DNA of 64,000 nucleotides from Selaginella moellendorffii. Taxonomy: Eukaryota > Streptophyta > Lycopodiopsida > Selaginellales > Selaginellaceae. Made by a program: the position numbers and the translations under genes. The stretch's first letter is position 1, and each line of letters begins with the position of its first letter. The stretch covers positions 1,182,422 to 1,246,421 of the forward strand of contig NW_003314321.1 in assembly GCF_000143415.4 (NCBI RefSeq). The letters run 5' to 3'. The notes under the pieces are model-generated. The model had not been told where the DNA came from. It saw only the letters and a program-made list of their open reading frames with translations, and ran no database searches. This document shows, in pieces, positions 44,136-57,932 of this stretch.

Positions 44136-44169
44136 GGTGGTAGTGAGAGCATACTTTGAGGCTTAAGTG

Positions 44170-45152
44170 ATAGCAATGACAACCCCAGAGTTATGCATGC
44201 TCCATTGCTTTGCGATAGGGATAAAATTCTCAGTGTTAGGCAATGAGTTACTATCTAAGTCTTTCATCATGAGTACCCTCCCAAGGTGGCAACTTACTCC
44301 TTAAGCTTAGAGGTTAAGGACTATTACTGTATTATAGAGTAGTTTCCACACAAGCTGAGGTATGCAATAGAGTAGTCACCTCTCTTCAGTAAGTGTTGAG
44401 TGGTTTATATGGCGAGCGTGAAAGTGGTTTGAGTAAGACATAATAGTAGATAGAATGAATATTTTTCTGGCAGAGTATAGATGATAACACTTTATAAGTT
44501 GCAAAAACTATGTGACAACAATTTTGATAAACATAATGAGCTACTATTGTATTTTGGATATAATATATCATGGCATATCCAAGGCCTCAAGCAACATTTG
44601 ACATGCCTCTCTTTTTTGCATTGGCAATCCTAGGATCATGATGGTATGCTCTAAATACATATGCATGGGAAGGGTGTTGAATAAGGCTTTTTTTGCCTAT
44701 ACTCGCATTTTCACCCCTGCCTACAAAACAATGACAAACAAACAGAGACAAGAACATAGGAAGAAGAGAAAAGAATGTTAGAATGAAAGGAGAATATAAT
44801 GGAACTCAACCTCAAACCCCAAAGGAGTGAGTAAGGATAAGTATATGTCACTCTCTCAACTCTTATAATTCAATGCAAATGCATACAACAATGAGTGGGG
44901 GTTGTTTTCTAGCATGTCAAAGTGCTACTTATATATTACATGATTTTATAACCGTTTCTAACTGATTTTCACTTATCTATGATAAGCATTGCCTAAACTG
45001 GGTCTTTCTTCTTTGGATGCCTAAACTTAGGCATAATTTCATTTTGCCTAAGCTTTCTTTCTGTGCTCTATCTGGGATGGTACAAGGGATAAAACATTTA
45101 CCTCTTCATCACTCCCCCACGATAAAGTTATTGCTTGTCCTCAAGCAATTGG
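44170..45152. other. AT-rich stretch without recognisable genes
   Basis: No frame above about 60 codons and no motif. Confidence 0.4.
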
Positions 45153-45675
45153 TGTTAGGATCCTATCCCTTACACCCTAAGCCAACTAGCTAAAGGGGTG
45201 ATCACTTGATTGCAGGGCCCTTTCCTTATCCTATTATCCTGACCTGGTGCCTAACAATCCTCCCCCTCGTCAGGGAATGATCGTCCACGATCATACTTAG
45301 GCCACCATCCAGTCACCATGGTCCTTCTCTTAGGGTTTACCAAACCTTGGTTCTCCCTTTAGATCCACCATGTTGAATATTCCTTCAGAATATTCCTGCC
45401 CCACTCGTCAGCCACGAGAATCGAACTGGGCTCCGATACCAATGTTATGATCCGGCGCAAAAAGACAAAGATCTAGTTGCCCTAGACTATGCTACGCCAC
45501 CTCTTGAGGTTCCTCACCACCCAACCACCCCCGAGCTACCTCAAAAGCTCCACTGCGCCGCCGCTCCACTGTGAGCCCTAGGGTAGGTTAAGTCCCTTAC
45601 CCTAACATGCCTTAATATACCCTTGAGCCTCCCTTTGACCGACGTTGACCACGTAGTCAAAGCTGGCGCCTAACA
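45153..45675 (-). mobile_element. TRIM element with TSD ATTGG
   Basis: 523 bp flanked by ATTGG (45148-45152 and 45676-45680). On the minus strand: a 5' LTR (45443-45675, ends TGTTAGGCGCC and GATCATAACA), PBS TGGTATCGGAG (45431-45441), about 186 bp of non-coding internal DNA, a purine tract (complement of 45257-45274, GAGGGGGAGGAT) and a 3' LTR (45153-45256). The two LTRs share ends but differ in length (233 against 104 bp), so the 3' copy is probably deleted or exchanged. It has no coding capacity. Confidence 0.75.
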
Positions 45676-45680
45676 ATTGG

Positions 45681-48039
45681 ATTCTCTAAATCTTGTTTCA
45701 GGCTGTTGAGTTTGGTCTTCATAGTGATAAACTCAATGCTTCGAACTGCTAGCTCACTTGGCTGATTCGTAGTCTTGTGAGCGAAGGCACAACTAACCTT
45801 GACTTTATAGTGTTGCTGCAACGTCTGCTATTGCTGTGGCTGCCTCATCTTGCTAGATTGATCAATTGAGAGTGTGTCATTGTCAAATGTGTAGGTGGAC
45901 TAGAGAAGACTAAACTCGTACTTCTCCAGTTCACCTAAAACCTCTTTTGTAGCCTATCAATTTAAATTCGGGATTGATTCAACATTATTAGCCCAATTAT
46001 CAACAAGTGTATTTCTCTTTATGGGTATCCAAGCTTTATTGTGGACTATTAAAGTTCTTATAATAGCTTCTTTGCCTAAGATTGTATAAAATTGTAGCAA
46101 TTATCTAATAGGTAGCATTTTATAAATCCTTTATAGGTTATAATACTTAGAATTTATATCTAACTTAAATAGACAGACTATCTCTCTGTCTAAGAAAAAT
46201 ATTTTCTTTTTATATAGGTAACTCCACAGCTATAAGTCTCACTTACACTGGGTACTTACAAAATAATCTAAATATATTATCACACCTTCTTTGATAATAG
46301 TAAAGGTACCAGGAGTCAAATTTTATATACCTTGAGCAAAATATTGTCAAGTATTTCATTCGATAATTTGTCGAGCTGTTTAAGCAATTTCATTAAATCT
46401 ATCATTCGTTAGCCTAGTTAAGCACACAAGATAATTTAGTTTTTACTTTCTTATACTTTTGATTAGCCACATAGAATGGGGATCAATCAACTTTTGTCTG
46501 GGTCTATAAGTAAAATAATCTTCTGATAAATGTGGTGAATCATTAGTAAGCATTCTTATTTTATGTACCTCAATTCTCCCATTCAACTTCTATCAAGACA
46601 ATGGAGGGTTGTCAATCCTCAATCTCTCCACTTAGGTGCACAAAAGGTCCTTCCCTTTATACCCATTTTTAGTGTGGTTAAAATTAATGTAATGTAAGGT
46701 TTCTAGCGCATGATAGCCAATTCCAAAGTAGTTTACTTACTTCACAATGGGTTTTACCCTCTAGCTTATATCCAACCTTGCCCTTACAATTGTGGAATTA
46801 AAAAAAATGGTCTATTACTCTTAGTAAATTTTAGGCAAACTAAATCAACACTAAGGGTTAATTTCGTGGAGACTTATTTGTGATATTTCCCTATGAAATC
46901 AACACAAAAGTAGAATTGTCTAGCATATAATAGCTTATTCTAGATTAATTTACTTGTGAAATAACATTAAGTAGCTTTTCAAATATGTGATAGTTAATTC
47001 ATGGAAGACTTTGTTTTAAATCTAAATAAAAATTGTTTTTCAAGGTTAATTTTTTTTTAGCCTCTTCACTAATGTGCGGTTATGGTCAATACAAGTCTCT
47101 ACTCAAGCTTATATGACAGATTTTTAAACTTTGTAGTATATTTTAGAATTTCTAGGAGTGTCTGAGGCTATTTCACCTTTTAAAACATATTCTAATATTT
47201 CTAAACTTATTTTAGTTCTTTAAAGATCAAAGTGACAGTAATAGTGTCTCTAAGACTGATGCCTATCCTTAGCAACAAGCTCTACAACTCTCTATTCCAT
47301 GTTTATAGTGTGAAGCCTCTCGACTGCTTCATTTAGCAAAAACTCAATTAGTATATAGGGTGATCTATGCATTCGAAACATAGGTGGAAATTAAGCTATA
47401 ACTTTTACTAAAGTAGTTGTATAATTTTGTGTATATGAAATATATTCACTAGGTAGTCATTCTCTCTTGTGAGGAGGTATATACACCTGTGAATCATGTC
47501 TCACAAAGGGTGGTTCACACTTTACAAAGGGTATTTCACGCCTTTTGTGAGTATTTCCCCTAGTAATTAAGCATCACTCAACTAGTCTAAAGGCAGATTT
47601 TCACACCTATTCACTTGTATATTTGTTCTTTGTCTATACCTCACTTTAAAGGATATAAGGCACGTTTCACATGATTGCTGGAGAACTACAAAATCACCTT
47701 TACAATGATCTTGTGGATCCTCTCAAATCTAAACTAAATCCAAATATAAAAAGGAAAGAAATACTTAGCCATGTGTTGTTGCAAAGATTGATACACATCT
47801 CACAGCCTTGATCCCCAGAAGATAGTGAGTAAAATAGGCATGGAAGAGAAGAGTAGATGTTGAGCAAGTGGAGTGTATGCTATTATGGCCAAGGATATAA
47901 AAAGATAGAAAGGGGATAGGTTTGGCGTGCTATCACTAGCCTATATAACCATTACATGCTCAGTCTTCCAACTCAGGAATTTTGACTGGGAGAAATCTTG
48001 ATCTCAATTCCTAACTCAAGAAATGCCTTTGTGCAAAAA
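45681..48039. other. AT-rich stretch without recognisable genes
   Basis: About 2.4 kb of very AT-rich DNA without frames of note. Probably old mobile DNA or the trailing region of the gypsy element to the right. Confidence 0.4.
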
Positions 48040-50020
48040 TCACGATGCAAAATGCATGTACCTCTCTACTCTCCGATGACTAGAGTTGAGCAGCTCCTGT
48101 AGCTCAAGCTTCCATTGTGGTGGTAGTAGTAGTTGTGGTGTTAACCTCTGGTTCTTCCTTGTAGTCCTCGAGCTTGTCGCGAGTGTAGTTCTTAATGGCA
48201 GTCTTGAGCACTTGAAGTCGAGCCTTGAGCTCCATGTTTTCTTTGGTGAGGCGGGCATTCTTGAGTTGGTACTGCTGTGCTAACTCGAAAGATTTTTGGC
48301 AGGTGTTTGGTGTTGGGAGTCTATGAGCCTGTATAGTGTGAAGGATTCCCTTTACCTAATCAAGTTCCTAAGCCATGCTCGCCATCTTCTCCTCGTGTGG
48401 GCGTGCAAAAACATTGTGAAAGAAGCTCTCCATGCCATCCCACGTGTACACTACCATGTTGGAGTTATGGTACTGCTCCAAGAAGTTTGTAGGCATGGGA
48501 TGAATCACTTTCAGTTGCTATTGCTCCTCTGCCTTGACTAGAACGTTGTTGGTGGTGTATTTATCATAATGATGGCATTTGTTGCTCATGTGCTTGTGAT
48601 GAAACTGGTGTTGCATTGTTGAACGAGGCAGCTATAGCTCAGTTGGCGGCCATGTCTGGTGTGGCTCAGCTAGCTGCTGTAGCTCAGTTGGCTGCTGCGG
48701 CAAAGATGGTTGCTCCTCAGCACACTGATGTGGTGGAGACAGTTGCTCAGCAGGCTGTGGCAACAAAGGTTGGTGTTGCTCGATGGGCTGCAACAGTGGA
48801 GGTTGCTGCTGCTGAGGCTGGTGTTGCTTGGCGGACTGCTCCTGCTGTGTGGGTGGTTTGTGAAGAGTGTTGTGCCCTTGCACAATGGATGGTGGAATTG
48901 TAACCGTCTTAGGATTTTCAAGAATATTCTGTGTCAATGAAACATGATCGTCCATTGGAATTGTTGTTGCTGGAGACGGAGATGGTGCCAGTTCATGCAG
49001 TGGTGATGGTGGTAAAATCTGGCTGCGGTGAGCTTAGAGGCTGCAAGCTCTTTGTTGATGGCTGAGTAGGTGCCAAACTCTGCTGCCATTTTGTTTTGGA
49101 GCTAGAGGTTCTCATTGGTTGTTGTCATTTCGGCACCTTGTGCTGGATTGTTTGCACATCACTGTTTTCATTGTCAATCTATGGAGGTGCAACGTTTCTT
49201 CGGCCTTGTCCCCGTGTCTTTCTTCATGGAGTTGTTGCTGTCTTTCGTTGAACCTTTTTCTTCTCAGTGTTTATCAAGTGGTCTTCAACTTGACGCTTTG
49301 AACTTTTTGTGGCTGCGTGCTATGGAGGTAGAGGTGGTGGACTGTAGATCACCATGGCTTGACTTCTATGCATGATGATGGCTCAGACATATGGTAGTAT
49401 CAGTGTCTTCACACATCTCGTCGTGTTGAGATCTGCTATCACCTTCTTAGGTTCCCTGCGAAATTTCGGGATCACATATCCTGCTAAATCCACTTTCTTC
49501 CCAGCTTGAAGATCCTCGTAAATGAAGGCTACGGATCTGCTCACTGTTATGGCAATCTCCCAAAACTCCAGGTTGAGAACAAGGAACTTGAAGATTTTGT
49601 AGAGCTCGTCCTTGACGTTGGAGAATTGCAAACTAAGCGCCGAGTTGTAGCTCTCGGGATCTTTCATGATGTCATGACTTAAAGCCCGTGTGCGTGGAGC
49701 AGAGACTGGCTTGCCTTTGGCTGGGAGACAAAGTGCTGCTGCCACCTCCGAAACTTCAAGTTCAACCTAGCCGGTGGCGAGATCCATCAAGTGAGCCTTC
49801 TCGTTGCTCACTTGATTCATGAGATATCCCGCCATTCGTTCTGCAAAGTTGAAGAGGCCGTGAGTGCGAGTCCAATGCTTGACATCAGCATTGAATTGCC
49901 ACTCGTGATTTTGAGAAAGGATGATGGTATCTGTCTTGGGTGTTTGCTTAGTTCGCATTGTGTTGACTCTTCGGTGTTGTTGAGAATGCTCTTGTACCTG
50001 TGATGCAAATAGAGGAAAAG
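48040..50020 (-). pseudogene. Possible extra ORF downstream of gypsy integrase
   Basis: Minus-strand coding-like sequence follows the integrase of the element at 50020-55841. It starts near an ATG at about 49960 (MRTKQTPKTDTIILSQ), runs through GLFNFAERMAGYLMNQV and a TAG at 49767-49769, then PESYNSALSLQFSNVKDELY (49383-49745). A Gln/Pro-rich low-complexity part lies at 48632-48955, and a weak frame at 48040-48258. I do not recognise the product. Tat-lineage elements are known to carry extra ORFs in this position, so this is a plausible accessory ORF. It is broken. Confidence 0.4.
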
Positions 50021-53000
50021 ATATGAGCGCTCTTTCTATACTCGTGAACACACTCTTCTTGCTTCTTTTGTGGGCACTCTCTTTTCTACTTGCTTTCTTC
50101 TTGTTTCTCTCAATTGGTGTGTTTCTTAGAATCTGATGCACTCGTTTGAGATGGGTGAGAGTGCCTAGTTGATGATCACTCTCTAGCGCACTTGTGATCT
50201 CAAGATTTTTTTGCCACTCAAGCTTACCCTTGTGATGTTCTAGTGTGCACTTCCTCACCGTCAGGGTTAGGGCTAACTCTATTTTATTGTTTTGTTCATA
50301 TGGTGTTCTTGCATTTTCACTAAGTCTTTGCTTGAGTAGACTTGTTTGTAATTGTTGTGGACTTTTTTTGTGGACAACGTGAGTTGTACTGGTTTCATTG
50401 GTAGTCAATTCTAGCATGGTGTGCTTGGCTTGCATATACACTATACTTGGTTCTTGATATTTTCTCAATTTGGTGAGATTGACTATTTGAATTTCTTCAT
50501 CATCAAATGTTGCTAAGTGAGCTGTGCCGAGTGTTTGCATACTTGTGATCTTGAATGGTCTTTCCCATTGATGTACCAATTTGCCTCCAATTTTGTCAAT
50601 ATTTCCTCTATACCATAGAACAAAATTTCCAACTTCAAATCTATCAGTTTTCTTTTTAATCTGTTTTCTATCGTGATAAGCTTTTCTCCTTGCTTGTATG
50701 GCTTCAATTGTCCATAAAGCATATAATCTTTCTTCATCTAACTTTTCTAGCATAGCCAATCTTTTCTTGATTGATTCTTCTTGATTAATTTGCAGCTGAA
50801 TTGCCATTCTTAAGGATGGTATAGTATATTCTAGTGGTGTCAAAGCTTCAAGTCCATAAGCTAATTTGAATGGAGTTGAATTTGTTGAAACTTTATATGC
50901 TATTCTATAAGCCCAAAGAGCATCATAAACTTTATTATCCCAATCTTTAAAATTGGTTTGCACTATTTTCTTCAATATATTCTTGAGTGTTTTGTTTGTG
51001 GATTCGGCTTGGCCGTTGCCTTATGGATAATATGGTGTAGATTTTTTATGTTTGATGAGGAATTCATCTAGTAAAATCTTGATTGTTTCATTGAGGAAAT
51101 ATGTTCCTCTATCCGTTACTATTTCTCGAGGTAATCCATATCTTGTGATAATCGTTTCATAAAGAAACTTTGTTGTATTCTTTACTGTCGCTTTCTTGAG
51201 TGGTTGGGCTTCTGCCCATTTTGTCATATAATCTGTTGCCACCAAAATATATTGATTTTGCTCTTTTGTATAGGTCTTATAAAATCTAGGCCCCATCTTT
51301 GGAAAGGTTGCATTGCTATAGTCGGATTCAGTTGTTGTGTTTGTTTCTTGGATGGAAATTGTGTACGTTGACAAATATCACAAGTTTGACAAAACTGTGA
51401 AGTGTCTTTCCATAATGTAGGCCACCATCGGCTTGTTTGCAACATTTTCCTTGCTGTAATTTCTTCTGCAAAATGCCCTCCAAAGCAACTAGCATAGGCT
51501 TCTTCTAGTAACACGTGTATCTCTTCTTGTGATCATACACATCTTCTTAATATATTATCATGTCTAATTCTATAAAGTCTTCCTCTGACAACTGAGTATT
51601 GTTGTGTCCTCAAGACGAATTGTTTCCATTGATCTTGTATGGTGCATGATATGGGAACTTTTGTAGTAGTTAAATAATTAAAGATTTCTTGAAGTGTATC
51701 GTGGGTGGTAATCTTAAAAAGATGTGAATCAGGTAAGTCATCGTTAGGGTCTTGTATATTTTCTCCGGTTGTAATTCTGCTGAGATGATCAGCTTGTTCA
51801 TGGTATTTGCCAGGTTTGTGAACTATTTCGAAATTGAATTCTTGTAATAACAAAAATCATCTTGCTATTTATCTGCTAAGGATGGGTTGTTGAGTAGATG
51901 AATCAATGCTTGATGATCAATGAATATTTTGACTTTGTGGAAAGTAAATAATGTTGGAATTTGGTCAAGGCATATATCATGCCTAAGGATTCTTTTTCTA
52001 TAGTTGTATAATTCATTTCAGGTGGAGAAAGGCGTCAACTTGCATAATAGATGAGGTGATCATGATGATCATCTTTTCTTTGGCAAAGAATTGCTCCTAA
52101 CACATAGTCAAAGGCATCAACTTGTACGAGAAACTTTTGAGTCCAATTTGGTTAGACTAGAATTGGTGCCTGTGTAAGTTTTTCTTTGAGTACCAAAAAT
52201 GCTTGCTAACATTCTTGAGTCCAGTGATAGAATTTGTTTTTCTTGAGTAAATCAGTTAATGGTTTAGCGACTTTAACATAGTCCTTGATAAATCTTCTAT
52301 GGTAACCCATCTTGCCCAAAAAACTTCGCAAACTTTTGAGATCATAAGGTTGTTGCATTTTCATAATGATGTTGGTTTTAAATTTATCAATTTGAATGCC
52401 TTGAATGGAAACAATGTGGCTAAGTAGTATTCCTGATTTAACAAAGAAAATACATTTTTCAGGATTAAGAGTAACTTGGTTTTGTCTACATTTGATAAAA
52501 CATTTCTTGAGGTATTCAAGGTGTTTGTTTTTAGGTCCAAAGACACTAAAGTCATCCATAAATACTAATATAAAATCTGTGAGATAATTTTGGAAAGTAT
52601 CGGTAATGATCCGTTGAAAGGTAAATGGGGTATTGGTTAATCCAAATGGCATTCCCATGTATGCATATGCTCCCCAAGGACTTATGAAAGCTGTTTTATG
52701 TTGATCTTCGATAGCTATGTGTGCTTGATTGTAGCCTGAAAAACCATCAAGAAATGAGTACATCTCATGACCAGCTATAGCATCGAGTATTTCATCTTAA
52801 AATGGGATGGGAAAGGCATCTTTTGTAATGGCATCATTTAAGTTTTTGTAGTTCACACAGATGTGTAATTTCCCATTTTTCTTGGGTACAATAACTAAAG
52901 GTAATAGCCATTGGGCATTTTGTATTGGATATATAAATCTTACTTCAAGGAGTTTGTTGATTTTAGCTTTTATTTTTTTAGCAAACATTGGATTCATCCG

Positions 53001-55841
53001 ATAAGCAATTTGTTTAATGGGTCGAATTCTTGGAAGTAATTCAATTCGATGTGTACATAAATCTAGTGGTATACCTTTGAGGTCTTTATAAGACCAAGCA
53101 AAGACATCTTTATACTTAGTAAGAAGTGTAGTACTATCAAGTTTAAAAGGTTTGTTGAGTTGTATAGCTATTAAGACATTTTGTGGGTTTGAGGGAACCT
53201 TTAGATTTAATTCTTCAATATCTTCATTAATATTTACACAAAGTTTGAATTCTTGATTTTCAATGGTGAGAGCTGGTTTGTCTTGTATATCTAGGTGATA
53301 TTCTGTAGTTTGTAATTGTTCTGGTTGTATCATTGGTCTTGCTTTTTGTATAGTGGTTTTTGTTGTATGTGTCTTCTTTAAATTGGGTTGTTTTGAATCT
53401 TTATAGTTTTGACATTTGGTTATAGGAAGTATCATGTTGAGGTCAATTTCTTGAATTGCTTTAAGTTCAGGATATGCTTCAAATAATTTAGCTTTTTCAA
53501 AATTGTCTAAGCCTTTTTGCCAATTATATTCTTGAACTTGTGTTGGTTGGAAACTTCTTGAGATTTTCTTGCTTGTCAATGTTGATATTTTAGTTTGTCC
53601 TTGTTGGGATTGGATACATATCTCATGTTCCATCCAATACTGTGTAGAAACAACTTTGTTAAGCCAAAGTTTGCCTAACAAGATTTCGTAAGAAGATTCT
53701 TCAATTGGCATTTTTAACACAACAAAGTTAACCTTAAATTTATGTCCTTTGACTGTCATAGAGACATCACGGATGATGCTTGCTGATCTGACAACTCTTT
53801 GATCAGCCATGCATACATTGAATGGTGCAGTTTATATATTGCCCAGTCCTAAAGCTTTGCATAGAGAATAGTCGATGATATTATCCCTAGAACCTCCATC
53901 AAGGATAGCTCTTTCAATATAATTTTTGCTGATGTGTATGTTGATACAAAGTACATTATCATCATAATCACCAGGTTAGATTCTTTCAACTTATTCTTGT
54001 TGTGTTAGTTGAGATTAGTGTTTTTCTTGTGTGAGAGCTTCAGGGATCCTTTTATTACATATCTTTAAGATTTGGTCTTTCATATATAGTGCTATTTGCA
54101 GTATTTGTTGTAGAGTTAAAGTAATTCCCTGTTGTAGTATGTGCTCGGCAATGGTTGTATACTCATCTTGAGTAAAGCTTAATACTTGAGTTTGGTCATC
54201 TTGATTGTATATTTGATCATTAATAATTTTGAGATTTTTGTTTTGAAGCTCTTGTTGAATGGTATTAAGTATTTTTTTACTCTTTTTCCAATTAGTATTC
54301 TCGATTTCTAATGCTTGATCACTTTCATCTTGTTCTTCATAATTATCAAGTTGTTGACATTCATATTGTGTTCTTGTGATTACGAAGACTTTTGGTTCTT
54401 CAGTCATTAGTTGTTCTTCATCTTCTACATCAACTTCTGCTTGGACTACTCGTGCTGCTAGTGGTCTTTCAACAAGAGCTTGATTGACCCTTTGGTTTTA
54501 TAGATTGTATTGTTGCCTAGATTGATTTTCTTGTTGTTGATTTTGTCTTGGTTGATAATTTTGTTGCAATACTTGATTGTTGTAATTGTTATATTGCCTT
54601 TGTTGGCTTTGGTTGTAGTTGTTCCCTTGTGGATGTTAATAATTGTTTAGTTATCCATTGTATCATTGTTAGTTGTAATTTCCTCTATAATTATTTTGTC
54701 CTTGACTATAGTTTTGATTCCGTGGGGGATTATATCCATGATTATATCCTTTATTATATTATTGATTATCTTGGTAATAATAGTTTCTTGGTGGTCTTTG
54801 TTCTTGGTTGTTGTTTCCTTGATAATTTTGTCGTGGTGGTCCTCGTTGAACATTTGCCACTCTTGAAACTTTGGGGGTATTTCTATGGCTATATGTCCTT
54901 CTCTATTGCAAATCTGACATTTGGGTAAATGGAATTTACAGTCTGAAACAGAATGTCCTTCATTTTTGCATTTTGTACAAAAGACTCTTTGTTTAAGTTC
55001 AATTGAAGCTAACTTCTTCAATACATGTCTAATGTCTTTTTCCTGTGTTTGTTTCTTTTTGGTTTTGATTAATATTTCTTCCTCTTCATCATCCGAGTCA
55101 TCATTAGTATGAGAAGATTCATCTTTAGTGAATTGCTTAACCTATTTCTCAAGTTTTAAGATTCCTTGAGACAATGAATCAACACTTTCTTCATCAGGTG
55201 TATCAAGCAAGGCTATTATGTTGCGATAGGCTTCTCGTAATCCTTGTATATAAGACAAACTCTTGCCTTTGTTGGTGATGAGATCTTTACATTTCTTTGC
55301 ATGTAATTTGAATCGTCTAGTATAGTCTTGAATTCCTTCCTTTGGTCGCTGTTTTATATTCTTAATTTGCTCATAATACTCCTCCAGTGTTCCTCCGGTT
55401 GGGAATTGTTCCTTAAATTGTTTAAGTTTCTTGTCATGTGGTATAGAATCCTCTAGTGTATTATACCACTCAAGAGCTTTTTCTTTAAGTGTGTATGGGA
55501 AAAGTATGGCTTGATGCTGTTCTTGATTGTTCATTTTGACAATCTGGTTAAATTGTTTTACATGTAATTCTGAATCTTGTGAAAATTGGATATGTAATCA
55601 TGCTTCCAATTGTACTCATCAGGTTGATGATTGCCATAGGTGGTCATAGACTTTGTTGATTGAGTTGTTGTTTTGGTGAGTCTGGATTTGAGTAAAACTT
55701 TGGTGCTGTGTATTCTGCTTTTTCAAATGCCTCAAACTCTGGGGCATCTTCAATATTCAGTTCTTTGTTATTTTTGACTGGGTTGCTCGACTCAACAACT
55801 TGAATTTGTTTATCCTTTTTGTCGTACTTGTTTAAAATCAT
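50020..55841 (-). pseudogene. Degraded gypsy gag-pol, Tat/Athila-like
   Basis: Minus-strand pieces in order: gag (55142-55534: KEKALEWYNTLED, DYTRRFKLHAKKC), zinc knuckles (54880-55010: CTKCKNEGHSVSDC and a second with its last Cys lost), protease region and RT start (52797-53810: YKDVFAWSYKDLKGIPLDL, VPKKNGKLHICVNYKNLN), RT core (52206-52763: YSFLDGFSGYNQAHI, VFMDDFSVFG), RNase H remnant (51533-51853), integrase zinc finger and core (51224-51514, 51021-51374: VATDYMTKWAEAQPL, TDRGTYF) and the integrase end (to about 50020: WERPFKI). The FAWSYKDLKGIP phrase points to the Tat/Athila group (family knowledge). Several stops and frameshifts are present. LTRs were not identified. Confidence 0.8.
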
Positions 55842-56905
55842 TTCTAAAATTTATTGCTGTTGTTGTTCTAATTTCTCTTTTACTACCTCTTCCTTTTTCA
55901 CTTCTTGATTCTTTTGTCAAAGATCTCTTTCCCAGCTCTTGATTGCGTCTGGTTTCTGTTTGTACATTTAGTTTGCTGAGTCTTCTTAACTTGAATGTCG
56001 AGATAAGTTTCCTAAATTTGTGTTTTGCCTAAATGATCTTGAGGCAATTGTTGTTCTTCATAAATTGCAAAGTCAAGCTCTTGTGTCTTGAGTCTTCTAT
56101 AAGTTTGGTTTTGTAGTATAAATGCAAAGTCAAGTTCTTGTGTCTTGAGTCTTCTACAAGTTTGGTTTTGCTGTATAAATGTGAAGTCAAGCTCTTGTGT
56201 CTTGAGTCTTCAATCGAGTTTTTCTTTCTTGATTTTTCCCAAGTTTCATCTCAAGGTCACTTTCCTGAGTCTAGCTCAAGTAAGGTCTTGTATTTGAAAA
56301 ATCTGATGGTGTAAGTAAGCACGATTTTGTTTGTTAGAAGGAGGTTTATTTTGTCACAAATTGATCGATTTAGCTGTTTGTTAGTAAATTTGGATACTGC
56401 TCGCCAACTTTGGGATCGAGCAGGTATGCAAACAATTGCAATTCTCTTTAGTAGCCCAATCTTGAACAGTTGTTTTAATCTCTTACAATGTGTTGGTTGT
56501 TTTGGAATGCGAGCTCTCACTATGAGCTTTTATGTTTCCTAGTCGCTGGTAAGATTTGAAAATGCTGAATACAGCAGTGGTTGTATTTTTAATGTCCTAA
56601 TTCTTGTATGTTTCTTGTCTCAAGTGACGTCCACACGTCAAAGTATAGATTCTAACAGATTCTTTTTGCTTTAAGCCTATATGTGCACAAATCTATCCAG
56701 TGTGCTTTACTATATGGTTGATTTTGTGATGGTGCATTTCCCTGATGCTGTACTTGCTGGTTTTGTTCTACTTCCCTCTATCGTATAGCACATTCTCTTT
56801 CATGATTCGAGTCAATCGCTTCGCAAACTTCCCAAGGTATAGTCTCAATTAATATTCTTGTATTATAATTTTGTAATCTTGACACAGGATCTCCTAAAAT
56901 ACTCC
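55842..56905. other. Non-coding region upstream of degraded gypsy gag
   Basis: No gene recognised. Contains the 57-bp tandem repeat at 56067-56211 and may include a decayed 5' LTR or leader. Confidence 0.4.
56067..56211 (+). repeat. 57-bp tandem repeat, about 2.5 copies
   Basis: Units contain AAAGTCAAGCTCTTGTGTCT, then TGAGTCTTCTA. Three starts at about 56069, 56126 and 56183. Confidence 0.8.
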
Positions 56906-57337
56906 TGTAGCACACGTGGTTTTGACCCTTTATCCTATGGTGATTTATTATAGGATAACACCACGAAGCGGAACCTAAACCCTCTTTGTGCCACATGACA
57001 GATGCCACGTGTCACATGCCATGTATCCATAGGAACCTGAGGTTCAAGGCCTTGGGCCATTGAACGAAGGAATGGTGCCAAACTCCCAAGTGTGGAGCCA
57101 AAGAGTGGTGGAACCGAACCACGGAGCAACTCCTGAGCATATAGCCCAAGGAGCAAAGGGATAGGAGCCTGGAGCGACTTGGAACAGTCTTGGAGTAACC
57201 TGCATCTCAATGCTAGGACTAACACACAAAACGGAGCCAAACGGAGTTTGGCGCTATTTCGGCATACCGGTGGCCTAACGCGAGGACATAGGTACTCCAC
57301 CAGCTAGCATGGAATGGAACTTGGGCTTAGACCCAAG
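56906..57337 (-). repeat. LTR-D, minus orientation, interrupted by TRIM
   Basis: Starts TGTAGCACACGTGG and matches 31001-31351 and the reverse complement of 21197-21748. It is cut at GACCCAAG by the TRIM LTR starting at 57338. Confidence 0.75.
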
Positions 57338-57932
57338 TGTAAGCAACCAAAGGGAACGACTCGAGAGACGATCCGTTGGGGTTCAAATATAGAGGGAAAG
57401 GGCCCATGAACAAGAGTGCACCCCCTTTTCCAATCGGTTAAGGGTCTTGGGATATTTGGGGTTAAGCGTCCTTGGGTTTGAATAGTACTGGGCTGGGTGA
57501 CCTCCCGGGAAGTCCAAACTCAGGAGCTTACATTTGGTATCGGAGCGGTCTCGGGTCCGACTCTGTTGGTTGGCTAAGGGAATCACACCACATGTTGATT
57601 GACATCTGGCTGGTCCAGTTTGCTCCCGCTGGGCTCGACCCGAGGGGTAGGGTGTCAAGAGAGCGAGGCTCTCGGGAGAGCTGCGGCTCTCAGCTTCCGT
57701 TCACGAGGGCGTGAACTTGCAGGGAAGCGTGGTGGATTGTAAGCAACCAAAGGGAACGACTCGAGAGACGATCCGTTGGGGTTCAAATATAGAGGGAAAG
57801 GGCCCATGAACAAGAGTGCACCCCCTTTTCCAATCGGTTAAGGGTCTTGGGATATTTGGGGTTAAGCGTCCTTGGGTTTGAATAGTACTGGGCTGGGTGA
57901 CCTCCCGGGAAGTCCAAATTTAGGAGCTTACA
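57338..57932 (+). mobile_element. Second TRIM family: complete LTR-internal-LTR
   Basis: Two 195-bp LTRs (57338-57532 and 57738-57932, TGTAAGCAAC...GAGCTTACA, about 2 differences) flank 205 bp. The internal part has a PBS TTGGTATCGGAGC (from 57534) and ends in a purine-rich GGGAAGCGTGGTGGAT before the second LTR. There is no coding capacity. Flanks (CCAAG left, TCCGG right) do not match, so it is not a simple insertion. Confidence 0.8.

Noticed and set aside
48616-48720. AGCTCAGTTGGC runs resembling a tRNA D-arm
   Set aside because: They form a short repeat of a Gln/Pro-type low-complexity coding region on the minus strand. No anticodon arm, T-arm or acceptor stem follows.
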